From assembly GCF_016616235.1 (NCBI RefSeq), contig NZ_CP067100.1, forward strand, positions 4,461,001 through 4,525,000: a stretch of 64,000 bases of DNA. Direction: 5' to 3'. The notes under the pieces are model-generated. The model was not told the DNA's origin, did not search any database, and saw only the letters and a list, made by a program, of their open reading frames with translations. Position numbers and translations under genes: made by a program. The DNA is from Bradyrhizobium diazoefficiens. Its GTDB lineage: Bacteria > Pseudomonadota > Alphaproteobacteria > Rhizobiales > Xanthobacteraceae. Below, in pieces: positions 24,256 to 33,111 of the stretch (position 1 is the first letter of the stretch; each line of letters opens with the position of its first letter).

Positions 24256-25533
24256 TTACGCCTTCTCCACCCCGCACCACTCCGCGATGAACAGCGCCAT
24301 CGCCTTGGTCGACTTCTTCAGCGAATCCAGATCGACGAATTCGTTGAAGCCGTGCATCTCGCCGCCGCTGGCGCCGAAGCACAGGCTGGGGATGCCGTGA
24401 TTGAGGCCATAGAAGCGCGTGTCTGTGAGCGCGGTAAAGACGAGATCCTCGACGGCGTCGCCATAGACGGCGTTGAACGCCTTGCCGAACGCGGCCTCCG
24501 GCGCGGCGGCGCCGGTCAGCTCATAGCCTTCCGACAGGAAGCCGGACCATTCGATCTCCGGCGGGTTGTTGGCGAGGAAGCGGTGGTTGCGCGCCGCGGC
24601 CGCGACGCAGGCCAGAATCTCCTTCTGGTGATCGGCCACCGACCAGCCCGGCAGGATGGCGATGCGGCAATCGACATCGCACCAGGCCGGCACGCTGGAG
24701 GCCCAGTCGCCGCCCTTGATGATACCGGGGTTGAAGTTGATGGGATGGTTGAGCGTCTTGAAGTGCCGATCGGCCCTGGCGCGCTCGTTCCACTCGATCT
24801 CGAGCTTCTGGAGGGCCTGGATCAGATGATAGGCCGCCATGATTGCATTGGAGCCCGAGCCGGCAAAGGCGACGTGGGTCGGATGGCCCTTCACGCGCAG
24901 GCGGAACCAGATCACGCCGACCTGCGAGCGCACCATCTTGCCGCCGGTCGGCTCGGGGATGAAGCAGGCGTCGGCGCGATAACCGCGCTGGAGCGTCGAG
25001 AGCGCGCCGACACCGGTGCTCTCCTCCTCGATCACGGACTGGAAGTGAATCCGCGCTGTCGGCTTGAGGCCCGCGGCCTTGATCGCATCCAGCGCATAGA
25101 GCGCGCCGATGGTGCCGGACTTCATGTCGCAGGCGCCGCGGCCGAACATCTTGCCGTCCTTGATCACAGGCGAGAACGGCGGGGTGTCCCACAATTCCAG
25201 CGGCCCTGCCGGCACCACGTCGCAGTGGCCCTGGAGGATCAGCGATTTGCCGGCCTCGGTCCCCGGACGATACGTGCCGACCACGGTCCGCGCCTTGGAG
25301 AAATCATGCTCGATCGGACCGAAGCCGCGCAGAGCCTTGAGATCATCGACATTGATGTGCCAGTCGTCGACCTCATAGCCGCGCGCACGCAGGAGGTCGC
25401 CGATCATGTCCTGGCACGGCCCCTCCGCCCCGCGGGTCGAAGGGATCGCGACGAAATCGCGTGTGGTCGCAAGCTGGGCTTCGAAGCCGGCGTCGACGGC
25501 GTCAAGAATCCTCTGCTGCGTTTCGGCATTCAT
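24256..25533 (-). CDS. M20/ArgE-DapE family deacylase (425 aa)
   Basis: Metal ligands appear as LILQGHCDVVPAG (H-x-D), GRGACDMKSGTIG (bridging Asp), VIEEESTGVGA (catalytic Glu and ligand) and a final MHGFNEFVDL His. This is the ArgE/DapE/ACY1 architecture with a lid domain in the middle (about 190-310). It would hydrolyse an N-acyl amino acid or related amide. GGAG lies seven bases before ATG 25533. It follows the PNPOx-like gene by 51 bases, probably in the same transcript. Confidence 0.88.
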   Translation of the reverse strand: MNAETQQRILDAVDAGFEAQLATTRDFVAIPSTRGAEGPCQDMIGDLLRARGYEVDDWHINVDDLKALRGFGPIEHDFSKARTVVGTYRPGTEAGKSLILQGHCDVVPAGPLELWDTPPFSPVIKDGKMFGRGACDMKSGTIGALYALDAIKAAGLKPTARIHFQSVIEEESTGVGALSTLQRGYRADACFIPEPTGGKMVRSQVGVIWFRLRVKGHPTHVAFAGSGSNAIMAAYHLIQALQKLEIEWNERARADRHFKTLNHPINFNPGIIKGGDWASSVPAWCDVDCRIAILPGWSVADHQKEILACVAAAARNHRFLANNPPEIEWSGFLSEGYELTGAAAPEAAFGKAFNAVYGDAVEDLVFTALTDTRFYGLNHGIPSLCFGASGGEMHGFNEFVDLDSLKKSTKAMALFIAEWCGVEKA

Positions 25534-25584
25534 CGGGCAACTCCAGGCGTTCGGATGGCTCAGGGAGTGCGAAGCTAGCCGATT

Positions 25585-26310
25585 TCAGCCGTTCGGGTAC
25601 TCCACAAAATAAGCACCCCGCAATGCATCTTCGAGCAGCCGGCCTTCGGAATAGCCGCTCAGCGTCGCAGGGCGCGTCACGCCGCCGAGCAGGCGCGGGC
25701 ACGGTTCCGGCGCACCGAGCACGGTGCGGACCGGAATGCGCTCGGCATAGATTGGCAGTTCGTAGTCCTCATCGTCATCGGCAACACCCTTGGCGCGGAT
25801 CTTGGCCGAGGCCTCCTCGATCTCCATCGCGATGAAGGAGGTCGCCTTGATCTCCTGCGCGGTGCTGGCCCGCAGGCCGGCGGTGCGCGCCGGGAAGAAG
25901 CGATCGACCATCGCGACCGCCGCCCGCTCCTTCTCGGCCGCGTCGGTGACGAGATAGGCGGTGCCGAACGCCATCACGGCACGATAATCCGCCGAGTGGT
26001 TGAAGCCGCAGCGCGCCAGCACGAGGCTGTCGAGATGCGCGACCGTCAGGCAGACGCGCTCGCCTTTGCTCTGGTTGCGCAGCATCCGGCTGGCGCTCGA
26101 GCCGTGCCAGTAGAGTTTTGTGCCCTCGCGCCAGAAGAAGGTCGGCGTGCAATAGGGCTGGCCGTCGATGACATAGGAGACGTGGCAGAGCATCGAGGAA
26201 TCCAGGATGCGATGAACCGTCTCGTGATCGTAGAAGCCGCGGTCGTGGCGGCGCTTCACCTGGCTGCGCGCCGACGTCGGATAGGAATTTTGAGTCTCGG
26301 TCTCGCCCAC
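25585..26310 (-). CDS. Pyridoxamine 5'-phosphate oxidase family flavoprotein (241 aa)
   Basis: A split beta-barrel FMN-binding protein: CHVSYVIDGQPYCTPTFFWR, LYWHGSSASRMLRN, CLTVAHLDSLVLAR and YRAVMAFGTAYLV match the PNPOx-like family that includes NimA-type and F420/heme variants. GTG 26310 is supported by AGGAG with a five-base spacer; the frame is open for 1.4 kb upstream, but that is antisense to the MocR gene. The divergent MocR/PdxR-type regulator suggests PLP or a PLP-related metabolite as signal. Confidence 0.82.
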   Translation of the reverse strand: MGETETQNSYPTSARSQVKRRHDRGFYDHETVHRILDSSMLCHVSYVIDGQPYCTPTFFWREGTKLYWHGSSASRMLRNQSKGERVCLTVAHLDSLVLARCGFNHSADYRAVMAFGTAYLVTDAAEKERAAVAMVDRFFPARTAGLRASTAQEIKATSFIAMEIEEASAKIRAKGVADDDEDYELPIYAERIPVRTVLGAPEPCPRLLGGVTRPATLSGYSEGRLLEDALRGAYFVEYPNG

Positions 26311-26328
26311 GGCCGCTCCTGTCGGGAT

Positions 26329-26386
26329 TGGAACAATTCCAGGCGAGTTGTAGCGGCCGATTTGGTCTGCGATAGTGCCAATTCCA
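26329..26386. promoter_or_regulatory. Candidate operator in the PNPOx/MocR divergent region
   Basis: TGGAA-CAA-TTCCA at 26329-26341 is a perfect palindrome, and its half AATTCCA recurs at 26380-26386 directly before the MocR start. MocR regulators often bind repeats of this sort in divergent promoters. Spacing between the two AATTCCA copies is 45 bases, about four helical turns. Confidence 0.5.
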
Positions 26387-27861
26387 TGCAAAAAATTCCG
26401 ACCAATTCTCCCGTGCCTGCCAAGTCCCCGACGAAAGCCGAGCTGCCGCTCGACCTTACCGGGGCGCATATCACGCCAGGCGCGTCGGCCGCGCACCGGC
26501 TGTATCAGGCGCTGTGCGAGATCATCGTCTCCGGCCTCGTCAAGCCCGGCGAGGCGCTGCCGCCGTCGCGGACGCTGGCGAGGCAGACGGGCTTCCGCCG
26601 CAACGCCGTCATCATCGCCTACGAGCGGCTGATCGCCGACGGCTTTGCCGCGGCGACCGTCGGCTCCGGCACATTCGTCGCTAAGCGTATCCCGGCACGC
26701 GCAACTGAACCGAACAAGCCGAAGATCGTAGTGGAAGCTCCAAAGCAAGGCGCGTTCTCGCTCGGCTGCACTCATATCGACGAGCGCGCGGTGCAGCGCT
26801 TTCGCGCCTTCGTTGGCAGGCGCATGCGCGCGTTCGGGGCCGAACATCTGCATTATGGCGATCCCCGCGGCAGCCGCGAGCTGCGTGCGGCAATCACTGA
26901 TCATCTGTTGTCGGCGCGCGGACTGCGCTGTGATCCCGATCAGATCATGCTGACCTCGGGCACGCTGCACGCGCTGCGGATCGTGCTCGGCGCAATTCTG
27001 AAACCCAACGACCCAGTGTGGTGCGAGGACCCAGGTTACCCCGCTGCGCGAAACACCATCGCGCATTGCGGCTACCGCGCCGTGCCCGTTCCCGTCGACG
27101 AGCATGGCTTGCGGGTCGCCAGGGGGCGCACGGCAGCGCCGTCCGCGCGCGCGGCGTACGTCACGCCGTCGCACCAGTTTCCGCTGGGGGTACAGATGTC
27201 GATGCCGCGGCGGCTGGAGCTTTTGGATTGGGCGAGGCAAGCCGGCGCCTTCGTGCTGGAGGACGATTACGACAGCGAGTTTCGCTATGACGGCGCGCCA
27301 CTGATGTCGCTTGCCGGCATCGATCACCTCCAGCGCGTGATCTACATGGGCACGTTCGCCAAGACGCTGTTTCCTGGCTTGCGCATCGGCTATTGCGCCC
27401 TGCCCGAGCGCCTGATCGCCAACGTGACCGCCGCGCGCGCTGCGCTCGACCGCTTTCCCGGCACGCTGATGGAAGGCGCGGTGGCCGACATGCTCAATTC
27501 CGGCGCCTTCGCCGCGAATCTGAAGCGGGTGCGCAAGCTTTATCGAGAGGCGCGCGATGCGCTGGCTGAGACACTGGCAGCCGCCTCCGGCGGTGCGCTG
27601 TCGGTGCCGGTGCCCTCGCAAGGGCTGCACCTCGTCGCCCGCTTCGATCCGGCGGTCGACCTGTCGGTCGCAGCAGAGGCCAAGCAGGCCGCGGGTGCGG
27701 AGGGCTGGCTGCTCGCCGACACCTATTCGCGCGCCCCTTCCCTGCCCGGCTTCGTGCTGGGATTTTCCGGACACGCGGTTCCACAGCTCGTCGCCTCCGC
27801 CGAACGGCTCGCGCGGGCATCGCGCACGGCGCTGCGCGCGAGGTCGGCCCGGCGGGCGTGA
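26386..27861 (+). CDS. MocR/PdxR-type GntR regulator with aminotransferase domain (491 aa)
   Basis: The N-terminal winged helix (AHRLYQALCEIIVSGLVKPG, LPPSRTLARQTG, RNAVIIAYERLIADGF) is followed by a fold-type I aminotransferase-like domain with LHYGDPRGSRELR, EDPGYPAARN, DDYDSEFRYDG and the PLP-lysine segment MGTFAKTLFPGLRIGY. These regulators sense PLP. ATG 26386 starts the standard N-terminus. Divergent from the PNPOx-like gene, which it most likely controls. Confidence 0.93.
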   Translation: MQKIPTNSPVPAKSPTKAELPLDLTGAHITPGASAAHRLYQALCEIIVSGLVKPGEALPPSRTLARQTGFRRNAVIIAYERLIADGFAAATVGSGTFVAKRIPARATEPNKPKIVVEAPKQGAFSLGCTHIDERAVQRFRAFVGRRMRAFGAEHLHYGDPRGSRELRAAITDHLLSARGLRCDPDQIMLTSGTLHALRIVLGAILKPNDPVWCEDPGYPAARNTIAHCGYRAVPVPVDEHGLRVARGRTAAPSARAAYVTPSHQFPLGVQMSMPRRLELLDWARQAGAFVLEDDYDSEFRYDGAPLMSLAGIDHLQRVIYMGTFAKTLFPGLRIGYCALPERLIANVTAARAALDRFPGTLMEGAVADMLNSGAFAANLKRVRKLYREARDALAETLAAASGGALSVPVPSQGLHLVARFDPAVDLSVAAEAKQAAGAEGWLLADTYSRAPSLPGFVLGFSGHAVPQLVASAERLARASRTALRARSARRA

Positions 27862-27910
27862 CGAAGGTTCACTATCAGAATCGCCGGCTCATCCCTACAC
27901 TGTCGTATCG

Positions 27911-28174
27911 ATGCCGGGATCTCTCATCATGCTTCTGCGCCGTGCAGCCTGCCTCTCGCTCCTGATCTCCGCCGCGCTCGTGACCACAGCGCATGCCGTC
28001 ACCGTCGGACGCGAGCAGGACATCACCGATCTCAAGCTCGGCCAACGCGTGCAGGTGGATGACGGAACCTGCCCCGCCGGGCAGGTCAAGGAAGTGCGGG
28101 GCTCGAAGATGACCGATAAGGGCGTGGCGCGGACCGCCGCCTGCGTGCCGCGCTACGGTCCGAAATCGAAATGA
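27911..28174 (+). CDS. Small exported protein, DUF6719-like (87 aa)
   Basis: A signal peptide (LLRRAACLSLLISAALVTTA, cleaved after HA) precedes a short mature domain LKLGQRVQVDDGTCPAGQVK ... ACVPRYGPKSK with two Cys. The pattern of valine-rich start, DDGTCPAGQ and C-terminal Cys is that of a small family of periplasmic proteins of unknown function. ATG 27929 (MLLRRA) is an equally possible start. Tail to tail with the next gene. Confidence 0.7.
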   Translation: MPGSLIMLLRRAACLSLLISAALVTTAHAVTVGREQDITDLKLGQRVQVDDGTCPAGQVKEVRGSKMTDKGVARTAACVPRYGPKSK

Positions 28175-28178
28175 TGGC

Positions 28179-28544
28179 TTAGGATTTCGCCGGATCGAAC
28201 ATGCACTGAAGGGTCGGCTTGGCGATCCTGGTGAAGGTCGGGCCGATCTCGCTCTGCTTGGACGCCGGCACCCACTCGGTCTCGATCGTCGGCACGCCGG
28301 TCTCGCTGATCCCGCGCAGTAGCGCGTCGCGCAAATCGCGGTCCTCGACGGCGGCAGCGGCGTGATCGTGCAGGCAGCCGCAGACCTCCTCGGGGTGCTC
28401 CCATCGGCCGAGCATACGCGGCGCGCACTGGCGCACGAATTCGCTGCGGGGATCCGGTAGCCTGGAGGGAGCGCGCACCTGCGCCTCGGCAGCGTTGATG
28501 GTCAGAAGAGCTACGAATGCGGCGGCGCAGAAGCGGGCAATCAT
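28179..28544 (-). CDS. Exported hypothetical protein (121 aa)
   Basis: Signal peptide MIARFCAAAFVALLTINAA-EA, then VRQCAPRMLGRWEHPEEVCG, CLHDHAAAAVEDRDLRDALL and a late TLQCMFD. Four Cys suggest two disulfides in the periplasm. The helical RDALLRGISETG segment is reminiscent of small colicin-immunity-like or TolA-associated proteins, but I do not recognise the family. Not in a clear operon. Confidence 0.65.
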   Translation of the reverse strand: MIARFCAAAFVALLTINAAEAQVRAPSRLPDPRSEFVRQCAPRMLGRWEHPEEVCGCLHDHAAAAVEDRDLRDALLRGISETGVPTIETEWVPASKQSEIGPTFTRIAKPTLQCMFDPAKS

Positions 28545-28578
28545 GATGGCCTTTATTGGCTGATTTTCTTGAAGGCGA

Positions 28579-28740
28579 TCAGAAGCGCGCGGCAAGCACG
28601 ACTGGCTGCGGCGCCGGAATGACGGGCGAGCCGCTGTACTGGAAGGTGCCGACACCGGGCAGATTGCCATCCGGCGCGCCCGCAAACGAGGAGCCGGCGA
28701 GCACGAAACCGAAGGCAAGGATGAAGCTGAGCGCGCGCAT
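28579..28740 (-). CDS. Small exported protein (53 aa)
   Basis: MRALSFILAFGFVLAGSSFA is a clean signal peptide, followed by a short mature part reading DGNLPGVGTFQYSGSPVI and ending VVLAARF. Tiny exported proteins with a GIGTF-Y-GSP core recur in Bradyrhizobium (recalled). The function is unknown. It lies 35 bases upstream of the preceding minus-strand gene and may share its transcript. Confidence 0.65.
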   Translation of the reverse strand: MRALSFILAFGFVLAGSSFAGAPDGNLPGVGTFQYSGSPVIPAPQPVVLAARF

Positions 28741-29153
28741 GATCTTGTGTCCCATTCCGTGGCCGGCGGTGCGTCGTCGTTGTGACGCTGATAACCATGC
28801 GTCGTTTCGCGCGTGATGCGCCAAAAGCTGAAAATGGTTTCATCTTCGCGAGAATTGTTTCGTCGCACCCGGCGGGACGAAACATTCGGCGGAAAATCCC
28901 AATCTTTTCAGGCAGCTCGCCCGGCGAATCAAAGTCGCTTCGCAAGCTCCGTCCAAGCGGCAGGGGATGCCGCGCACAGCATGCCGGCGCGCCAGCGCCT
29001 TGCGCGCTTCACAAGCATTTTACGTTTTTCTGCTGAAGAGAAGCCCGAACGAAGGCTGGGTCCGGCCAAGCGGGAGACGCTTCGGCAGCGACCCAAGCCA
29101 TCGAAACCAGAACGCCCGGCACACCGGGCGCAACCACGTGAGGGATGGCCATC
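28741..29153. other. Intergenic region with an inverted repeat
   Basis: About 410 bases between divergent genes. GTTTCGTC at 28857-28864 pairs with GACGAAAC at 28876-28883 across 11 bases, a possible operator. A GC-rich hairpin (CGCCCGG-CACA-CCGGGCG) lies at 29113-29130. No coding signal beyond short frames was seen. Confidence 0.4.
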
Positions 29154-29354
29154 ATGATGGCGCAAGATCGCGCAGCGGCGCCCGACGCAGAGACGGGCCG
29201 CGTCGAGCAACAATCCAGGCGCTACGACGCCTCAGCCGGCGCAATGTCGCTGCAGTCTGGCCGCGGCTATGACGCCGCGCCACAAGCCTTCGTGCGGCTG
29301 ACCGGCTCGCATCTCGTGTCACCGCAGGCCAGCCGCGCCACCGTGACCGCGTAA
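29154..29354 (+). CDS. Possible small hypothetical protein (66 aa)
   Basis: GAGGG is nine bases before ATG 29154 and the frame gives MMAQDRAAAPDAETGRVEQQ and a low-complexity, Ser/Ala-rich remainder with no motif. Composition resembles disordered small rhizobial proteins. Support is the ribosome binding site and isolation from other genes; it may be spurious. Confidence 0.35.
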   Translation: MMAQDRAAAPDAETGRVEQQSRRYDASAGAMSLQSGRGYDAAPQAFVRLTGSHLVSPQASRATVTA

Positions 29355-29406
29355 CCCAAGCGCGTCACTGGCAACGCAAGCGCGTCACTGAGTGAACGCA
29401 ATCGCG

Positions 29407-29955
29407 TCACTGAGTGAAGAAGTCGCCGCATTTCTGGATATTGGCGTCCGCCGGTCCCCACGGCATGATCGGCACCGTCGAGGTCGAGTTCTTCGGCGAG
29501 CCCTCGATCAGCTTGTCCGAGTAGACCATGTAGACCAGCACGTTGCGCTTGGCGTCGCAGCCGCGCACGATCTGCATCTTTTTGAAGAACAGCGAGCGGC
29601 GCTGGCGGAACATGTCATCGCCCTGCTCCATCTTGTTCTTGAACTTGATCGGGCCGACCTGGCGGCAGGCCAGCGAGATGTCCGAGACCTCCTCGGCAAG
29701 GCCGAGCCAGCCCTTGAAGCCGCCCTTCTCCGGCACGGTAAAGTGACAGGCAACGCCCTCGACTTCGGGGTCGTCGAGACCGTAGGTCGCGAGCTTGTCG
29801 TTCGGGCTCATCCATTTGAAGACGGTGGAGCGGCGGAAGATCAGATCGGGCTCGTCGGCAGCAGATGCGGAGGCCAACGGCACCGCCACGGTCAGGAGGA
29901 ATAAAGCGAGGCCTTTCAAGCGGATGCCGGAAAGATCGGGGAAACGGGATGACAT
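29407..29955 (-). CDS. creA: CreA family protein (182 aa)
   Basis: After a signal peptide (LKGLALFLLTVAVPLASASA) come the conserved CreA segments IFRRSTVFKWMSPNDKLATY, DDPEVEGVACHFTVPEKGGF, MFRQRRSLFFKKMQIVRGCD and LVYMVYSDKLIEGSPKNSTS. CreA is a conserved periplasmic protein of unknown biochemical role in proteobacteria. GGAGAAC just before ATG 29955 favours that start over 29973. Length is usual. Confidence 0.93.
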   Translation of the reverse strand: MSSRFPDLSGIRLKGLALFLLTVAVPLASASAADEPDLIFRRSTVFKWMSPNDKLATYGLDDPEVEGVACHFTVPEKGGFKGWLGLAEEVSDISLACRQVGPIKFKNKMEQGDDMFRQRRSLFFKKMQIVRGCDAKRNVLVYMVYSDKLIEGSPKNSTSTVPIMPWGPADANIQKCGDFFTQ

Positions 29956-30151
29956 GAAGTTCTCCGGTAACAAGTCCCAGCAATGTAGACATCGGGCGGC
30001 CGGTCAGGAAGACGGCTGGGGGCGAACTGCGGCCGCCGTTTACCGCTCTGTGAGGCTTTTTTGCTACGTCTTGGACAAAAGTAGCTGATGGCAGAACCGC
30101 CCTGCTAGTGAACGCGTATCCCCTCTGCGACACTAATGTCTGATTTGGATT

Positions 30152-31843
30152 ATGGATTCGAGGATGAACAGCGTGAACGGGTCCGGTTTTTCTGCCAAGC
30201 CGGAGCGGCTGTGGCAGGTCGCCATCTTGACGGCGGCAGGTGCGATCGGCACGACCAGCCAGGCGGACGCAGCATTTTATTATTGGACCGATTATTCCGA
30301 CGGCTCCTACTACGCCCGGCAGGAGCCTCATCCCGAAATTCCGCGCCAGAAGCCGCAAAAGCACGGCACCTCCGGCAAGAAAAAGGAAGCCGTTGCCGAG
30401 AAGGAAGCCGGCACCAAGCCGCAAGGGCCGCTCGTCGTTGTCGTCTCGATCAACCGGCAGAAGGTGACGATCTACGACGGCAACGGCTTGTTCGCGGAGT
30501 CGCCGGTGTCGACTGGCATGAAGGGCCACTCGACGCCAATGGGTGTGTTCAGCGTCATCCAGAAGCACAAATTCCACCACTCCAACATCTATAGCGGCGC
30601 GCCGATGCCGTACATGCAGCGGATCACCTGGTCCGGCGTCGCCATGCATGCCGGCGTGCTGCCGGGCTATCCGGCCTCGCATGGCTGCATCCGCATGCCA
30701 ATGGCATTCGCGGTGAAGATGTGGAACTGGACCAGGATGGGCGCGCGCGTGATCGTTTCGCCGGGCCAGATGTCGCCACAGAACTTCTCGCATCCGCTGC
30801 TCGCCTCGGTGCGCGTGCCGCCGCAGCCCGCCGCCAGCCTCGAGCCGCAAACCAATGTCGGCGACAAGGCCGACAGGGGCGCAGCCGGCACCAAGGCCGC
30901 TGAAGCCAAGCCTGCTGAGATAAAGCCTGCTAAGATAGAGCCTGCTGAGATAGAGCCTGCTGAGACAAAGCCCGTCGAGACGAAGACAGCGAGCGCCGAC
31001 CGCGTGCTCGAGCTGCGCTCCTCGGTCGGTCACACCGTGATGTCGGACGTGACGACCGGCAATGCGCCGGTCCTCGAGGAGGCCACCGCGCCGGCCGACA
31101 AGGCCGAGGCAACGTCCGAGACCAAGACCGCCGAGGCATCCGAGGCGGCCAAGCCGCAATCGGAAGACGGTGCCAAGGCGGCGAATGCTGAAGCCAAGTC
31201 CGAGGCCGCCAGAGCCGAGCCGGCCAAGACTGATACCGTCGAAGCCGCGAAGAAGCCTGAGGCGCCGACGACAACGGCCGCACCTGCGCCCGACGCCAGG
31301 AAAGACGAGAGCTCGGCCGCAGAGCCTGCGCCCGCGGCGAAGCCGGAAGCGCCCAGGCGGGCCGGCCAGATCGCGGTCTTCATCAGCCGCAAGGATTCAA
31401 AACTCTACGTGCGGCAGAATTTCGCGCCGCTGTTCGAGATGCCGGTTACGATCGCCGCGAGCGACCGGCCGCTTGGCACGCATGTGTTCACCGCCGAAGC
31501 CGACAAGACCGATCCCAACGTGCTGCATTGGTCGGTGGTGTCGCTGCCGGTCTCGGTCCGCGCCGCCGCGCGCGAGGATGACGGACGTGTATCGCGCCGC
31601 CAGCGTGGCGCCGTCGTGATTCCCGTCGCCGCCAGGCCTATGACAGCCAAGCCTGTGACAGCCAAGCCTGTGGTCACGCCGGACAGCCCGACGGAGGCGC
31701 TCGACCGCATCGCGATCCCCGCCGACACCATGGCGAAGATCAACGAGATGCTGACGTCGGGCAGCTCGATCATCGTCTCCGACCAGGGCATCAACCAGGG
31801 CGAGACCGGCGAAGGTACCGACTTCATCGTTCGCCTGTATTGA
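30152..31843 (+). CDS. L,D-transpeptidase (YkuD) with long repetitive linker and second C-terminal domain (563 aa)
   Basis: A signal-like segment (QVAILTAAGAIGTTSQADA) is followed by a YkuD domain with the catalytic motif HAGVLPGYPASHGCIRMP (His, Ser-His-Gly-Cys). It would form 3-3 peptidoglycan cross-links or anchor proteins in the periplasm. Residues about 245-430 are an Ala/Pro/Lys/Glu linker containing five 15-bp repeats. The last 130 residues hold IAVFISRKDSKLYVRQNFAP and TIAASDRPLGTHVF, a second YkuD-like half without the Cys motif. Start at 30152 or 30164. Confidence 0.9.
   Translation: MDSRMNSVNGSGFSAKPERLWQVAILTAAGAIGTTSQADAAFYYWTDYSDGSYYARQEPHPEIPRQKPQKHGTSGKKKEAVAEKEAGTKPQGPLVVVVSINRQKVTIYDGNGLFAESPVSTGMKGHSTPMGVFSVIQKHKFHHSNIYSGAPMPYMQRITWSGVAMHAGVLPGYPASHGCIRMPMAFAVKMWNWTRMGARVIVSPGQMSPQNFSHPLLASVRVPPQPAASLEPQTNVGDKADRGAAGTKAAEAKPAEIKPAKIEPAEIEPAETKPVETKTASADRVLELRSSVGHTVMSDVTTGNAPVLEEATAPADKAEATSETKTAEASEAAKPQSEDGAKAANAEAKSEAARAEPAKTDTVEAAKKPEAPTTTAAPAPDARKDESSAAEPAPAAKPEAPRRAGQIAVFISRKDSKLYVRQNFAPLFEMPVTIAASDRPLGTHVFTAEADKTDPNVLHWSVVSLPVSVRAAAREDDGRVSRRQRGAVVIPVAARPMTAKPVTAKPVVTPDSPTEALDRIAIPADTMAKINEMLTSGSSIIVSDQGINQGETGEGTDFIVRLY
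30911..30985 (+). repeat. 15-bp tandem repeat in the L,D-transpeptidase linker
   Basis: Five in-frame 15-base units of the type CCTGCTGAGATAGAG encode KPAEI/EPAEI/EPAET/KPVET pentapeptides. The first four differ by one to three bases; the fifth is more diverged. Copy number changes would keep the frame and only alter linker length. Confidence 0.85.
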
Positions 31844-31864
31844 AGCGCCGGCGGAGTAACATGT

Positions 31865-31885
31865 GAAGTTCCCGGCTGGAACTTC
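31865..31885 (+). terminator. Hairpin after the L,D-transpeptidase gene
   Basis: GAAGTTCC-CGGCT-GGAACTTC is a perfect 8-bp stem with a 5-base loop, 22 bases after the stop codon. A U-run is lacking, so termination is plausible but not certain; the palindrome could also be a protein site in the 245-base gap before the deacetylase gene, which otherwise shows no gene. Confidence 0.4.
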
Positions 31886-32088
31886 CACAAGGACCTGATT
31901 GGCCGCTATATCGCCGAGGTATTTTCTCCACGGGACAATCCGGTTGGGCACAATTGTGGTGGGCCGCCAAACAGCCGTTGCAATGGCGAGGGCCTACCAT
32001 CTAGGCTAGGATCGCTTGGGGCAGGAAGGGTTTTGCCGGAGGCGAAAAGCCACGGCGGAACAACGGGATCAATCTCGAGGACAACACC

Positions 32089-33108
32089 ATGCGTGTAGCG
32101 GCAGGACTGATTTTGGCAAGCGCGATGTCTCTGGCGATGGCAGGCGCGGCATGGTCGCAGACCCCGGCGGCCAAGCCCGCTGCCGCGACGCAGGCTGCTC
32201 CTCCGGCAACCCCGGCGACCGCTTCAGCCCCGGCTGCCCCTGCTCCCGCCGCCGCCGCTGCGCCGGCGGGTTTCGTCAATCCGCCGCCGCCGCAACAGCC
32301 GCCGCAGCCCGCGCGCGCAGCCTGTAACACTCCGGACGCGCTCGGGGTCGCTCGCACCGTCGAGATCGACACGACAGGCGGTCCCGGCTTCGGCTTCGAG
32401 CATTTCAAGGAGCTCGACTTCCTGCGCGACCACGAGGTCGTGCTGACCTTCGACGACGGCCCCTGGCCGAAGAACACACCCGCCGTGCTGAAGGCGCTCG
32501 CCGATGAATGTACCACCGGCATCTTCTTCTCGATCGGCAAGCACGCGACCTACGAGCCGGAGCTCCTCAAGCAGGTCTATGCGGCCGGCCATACCATCGG
32601 CAGCCACACCTGGTCGCATGCCAACCTCAACAACAAGAAGCTTAGCGAGGCGCAGCGCAAAGAAGAGATCGAGAAGGGCCTGTCCGCGGTGAAGTGGGCG
32701 CTCGGCGGCATCTCACCCGCGCCGTTCTTCCGCTTCCCGGCGCTGCAGCATCCGCCGGAGATGGTCACCTATCTCGGCAACCGCAACATCGGGATCTTCT
32801 CCTGCGACATCGACTCCTTCGACTTCAAGGCCTCCAAGCCCGAGAAGGTGATCGAGACCGTGATGAAGAAGCTCGAGAACAAGGGCAAGGGCATCATCCT
32901 AATGCACGACTTCCAGAAGCACACCGCCGAAGCCCTGCCCGAGTTGCTCAAGCGCCTGAAGGCCGGCGGCTACAAGGTGGTGGCGATGCGCGCCAAATTT
33001 CCGGCCTCGACGCTGCCCGAATACGACCAGGAGCTGCTCAAAGACGTCAAGTTGCCGACCGTGAGCCAGCGCCCGGTCAATTCCGTGGTGACCACAGTTT
33101 CCGAATAG
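32089..33108 (+). CDS. Polysaccharide deacetylase (NodB-homology, CE4) (339 aa)
   Basis: After a signal peptide (LILASAMSLAMAGAAWSQ) and an Ala/Pro linker to about residue 75 comes the NodB domain. Motif 1 TFDDGPWPKN holds the catalytic Asp and metal Asp. Motif 2 is SHTWSHANL with H-x3-H. Motif 3 is FFRFPALQ. A final ILMHDF carries the catalytic His. It would remove N-acetyl groups from peptidoglycan or another periplasmic glycan. GAGG precedes the ATG. The DHFR-like gene starts three bases after its stop codon. Confidence 0.92.
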   Translation: MRVAAGLILASAMSLAMAGAAWSQTPAAKPAAATQAAPPATPATASAPAAPAPAAAAAPAGFVNPPPPQQPPQPARAACNTPDALGVARTVEIDTTGGPGFGFEHFKELDFLRDHEVVLTFDDGPWPKNTPAVLKALADECTTGIFFSIGKHATYEPELLKQVYAAGHTIGSHTWSHANLNNKKLSEAQRKEEIEKGLSAVKWALGGISPAPFFRFPALQHPPEMVTYLGNRNIGIFSCDIDSFDFKASKPEKVIETVMKKLENKGKGIILMHDFQKHTAEALPELLKRLKAGGYKVVAMRAKFPASTLPEYDQELLKDVKLPTVSQRPVNSVVTTVSE

Positions 33109-33111
33109 ACA

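Noticed and set aside
24052..25578. 508-codon plus-strand frame opposite the M20 deacylase gene
   Set aside because: Antisense to an intact deacylase with all metal motifs; composition is that of a complementary-strand shadow.
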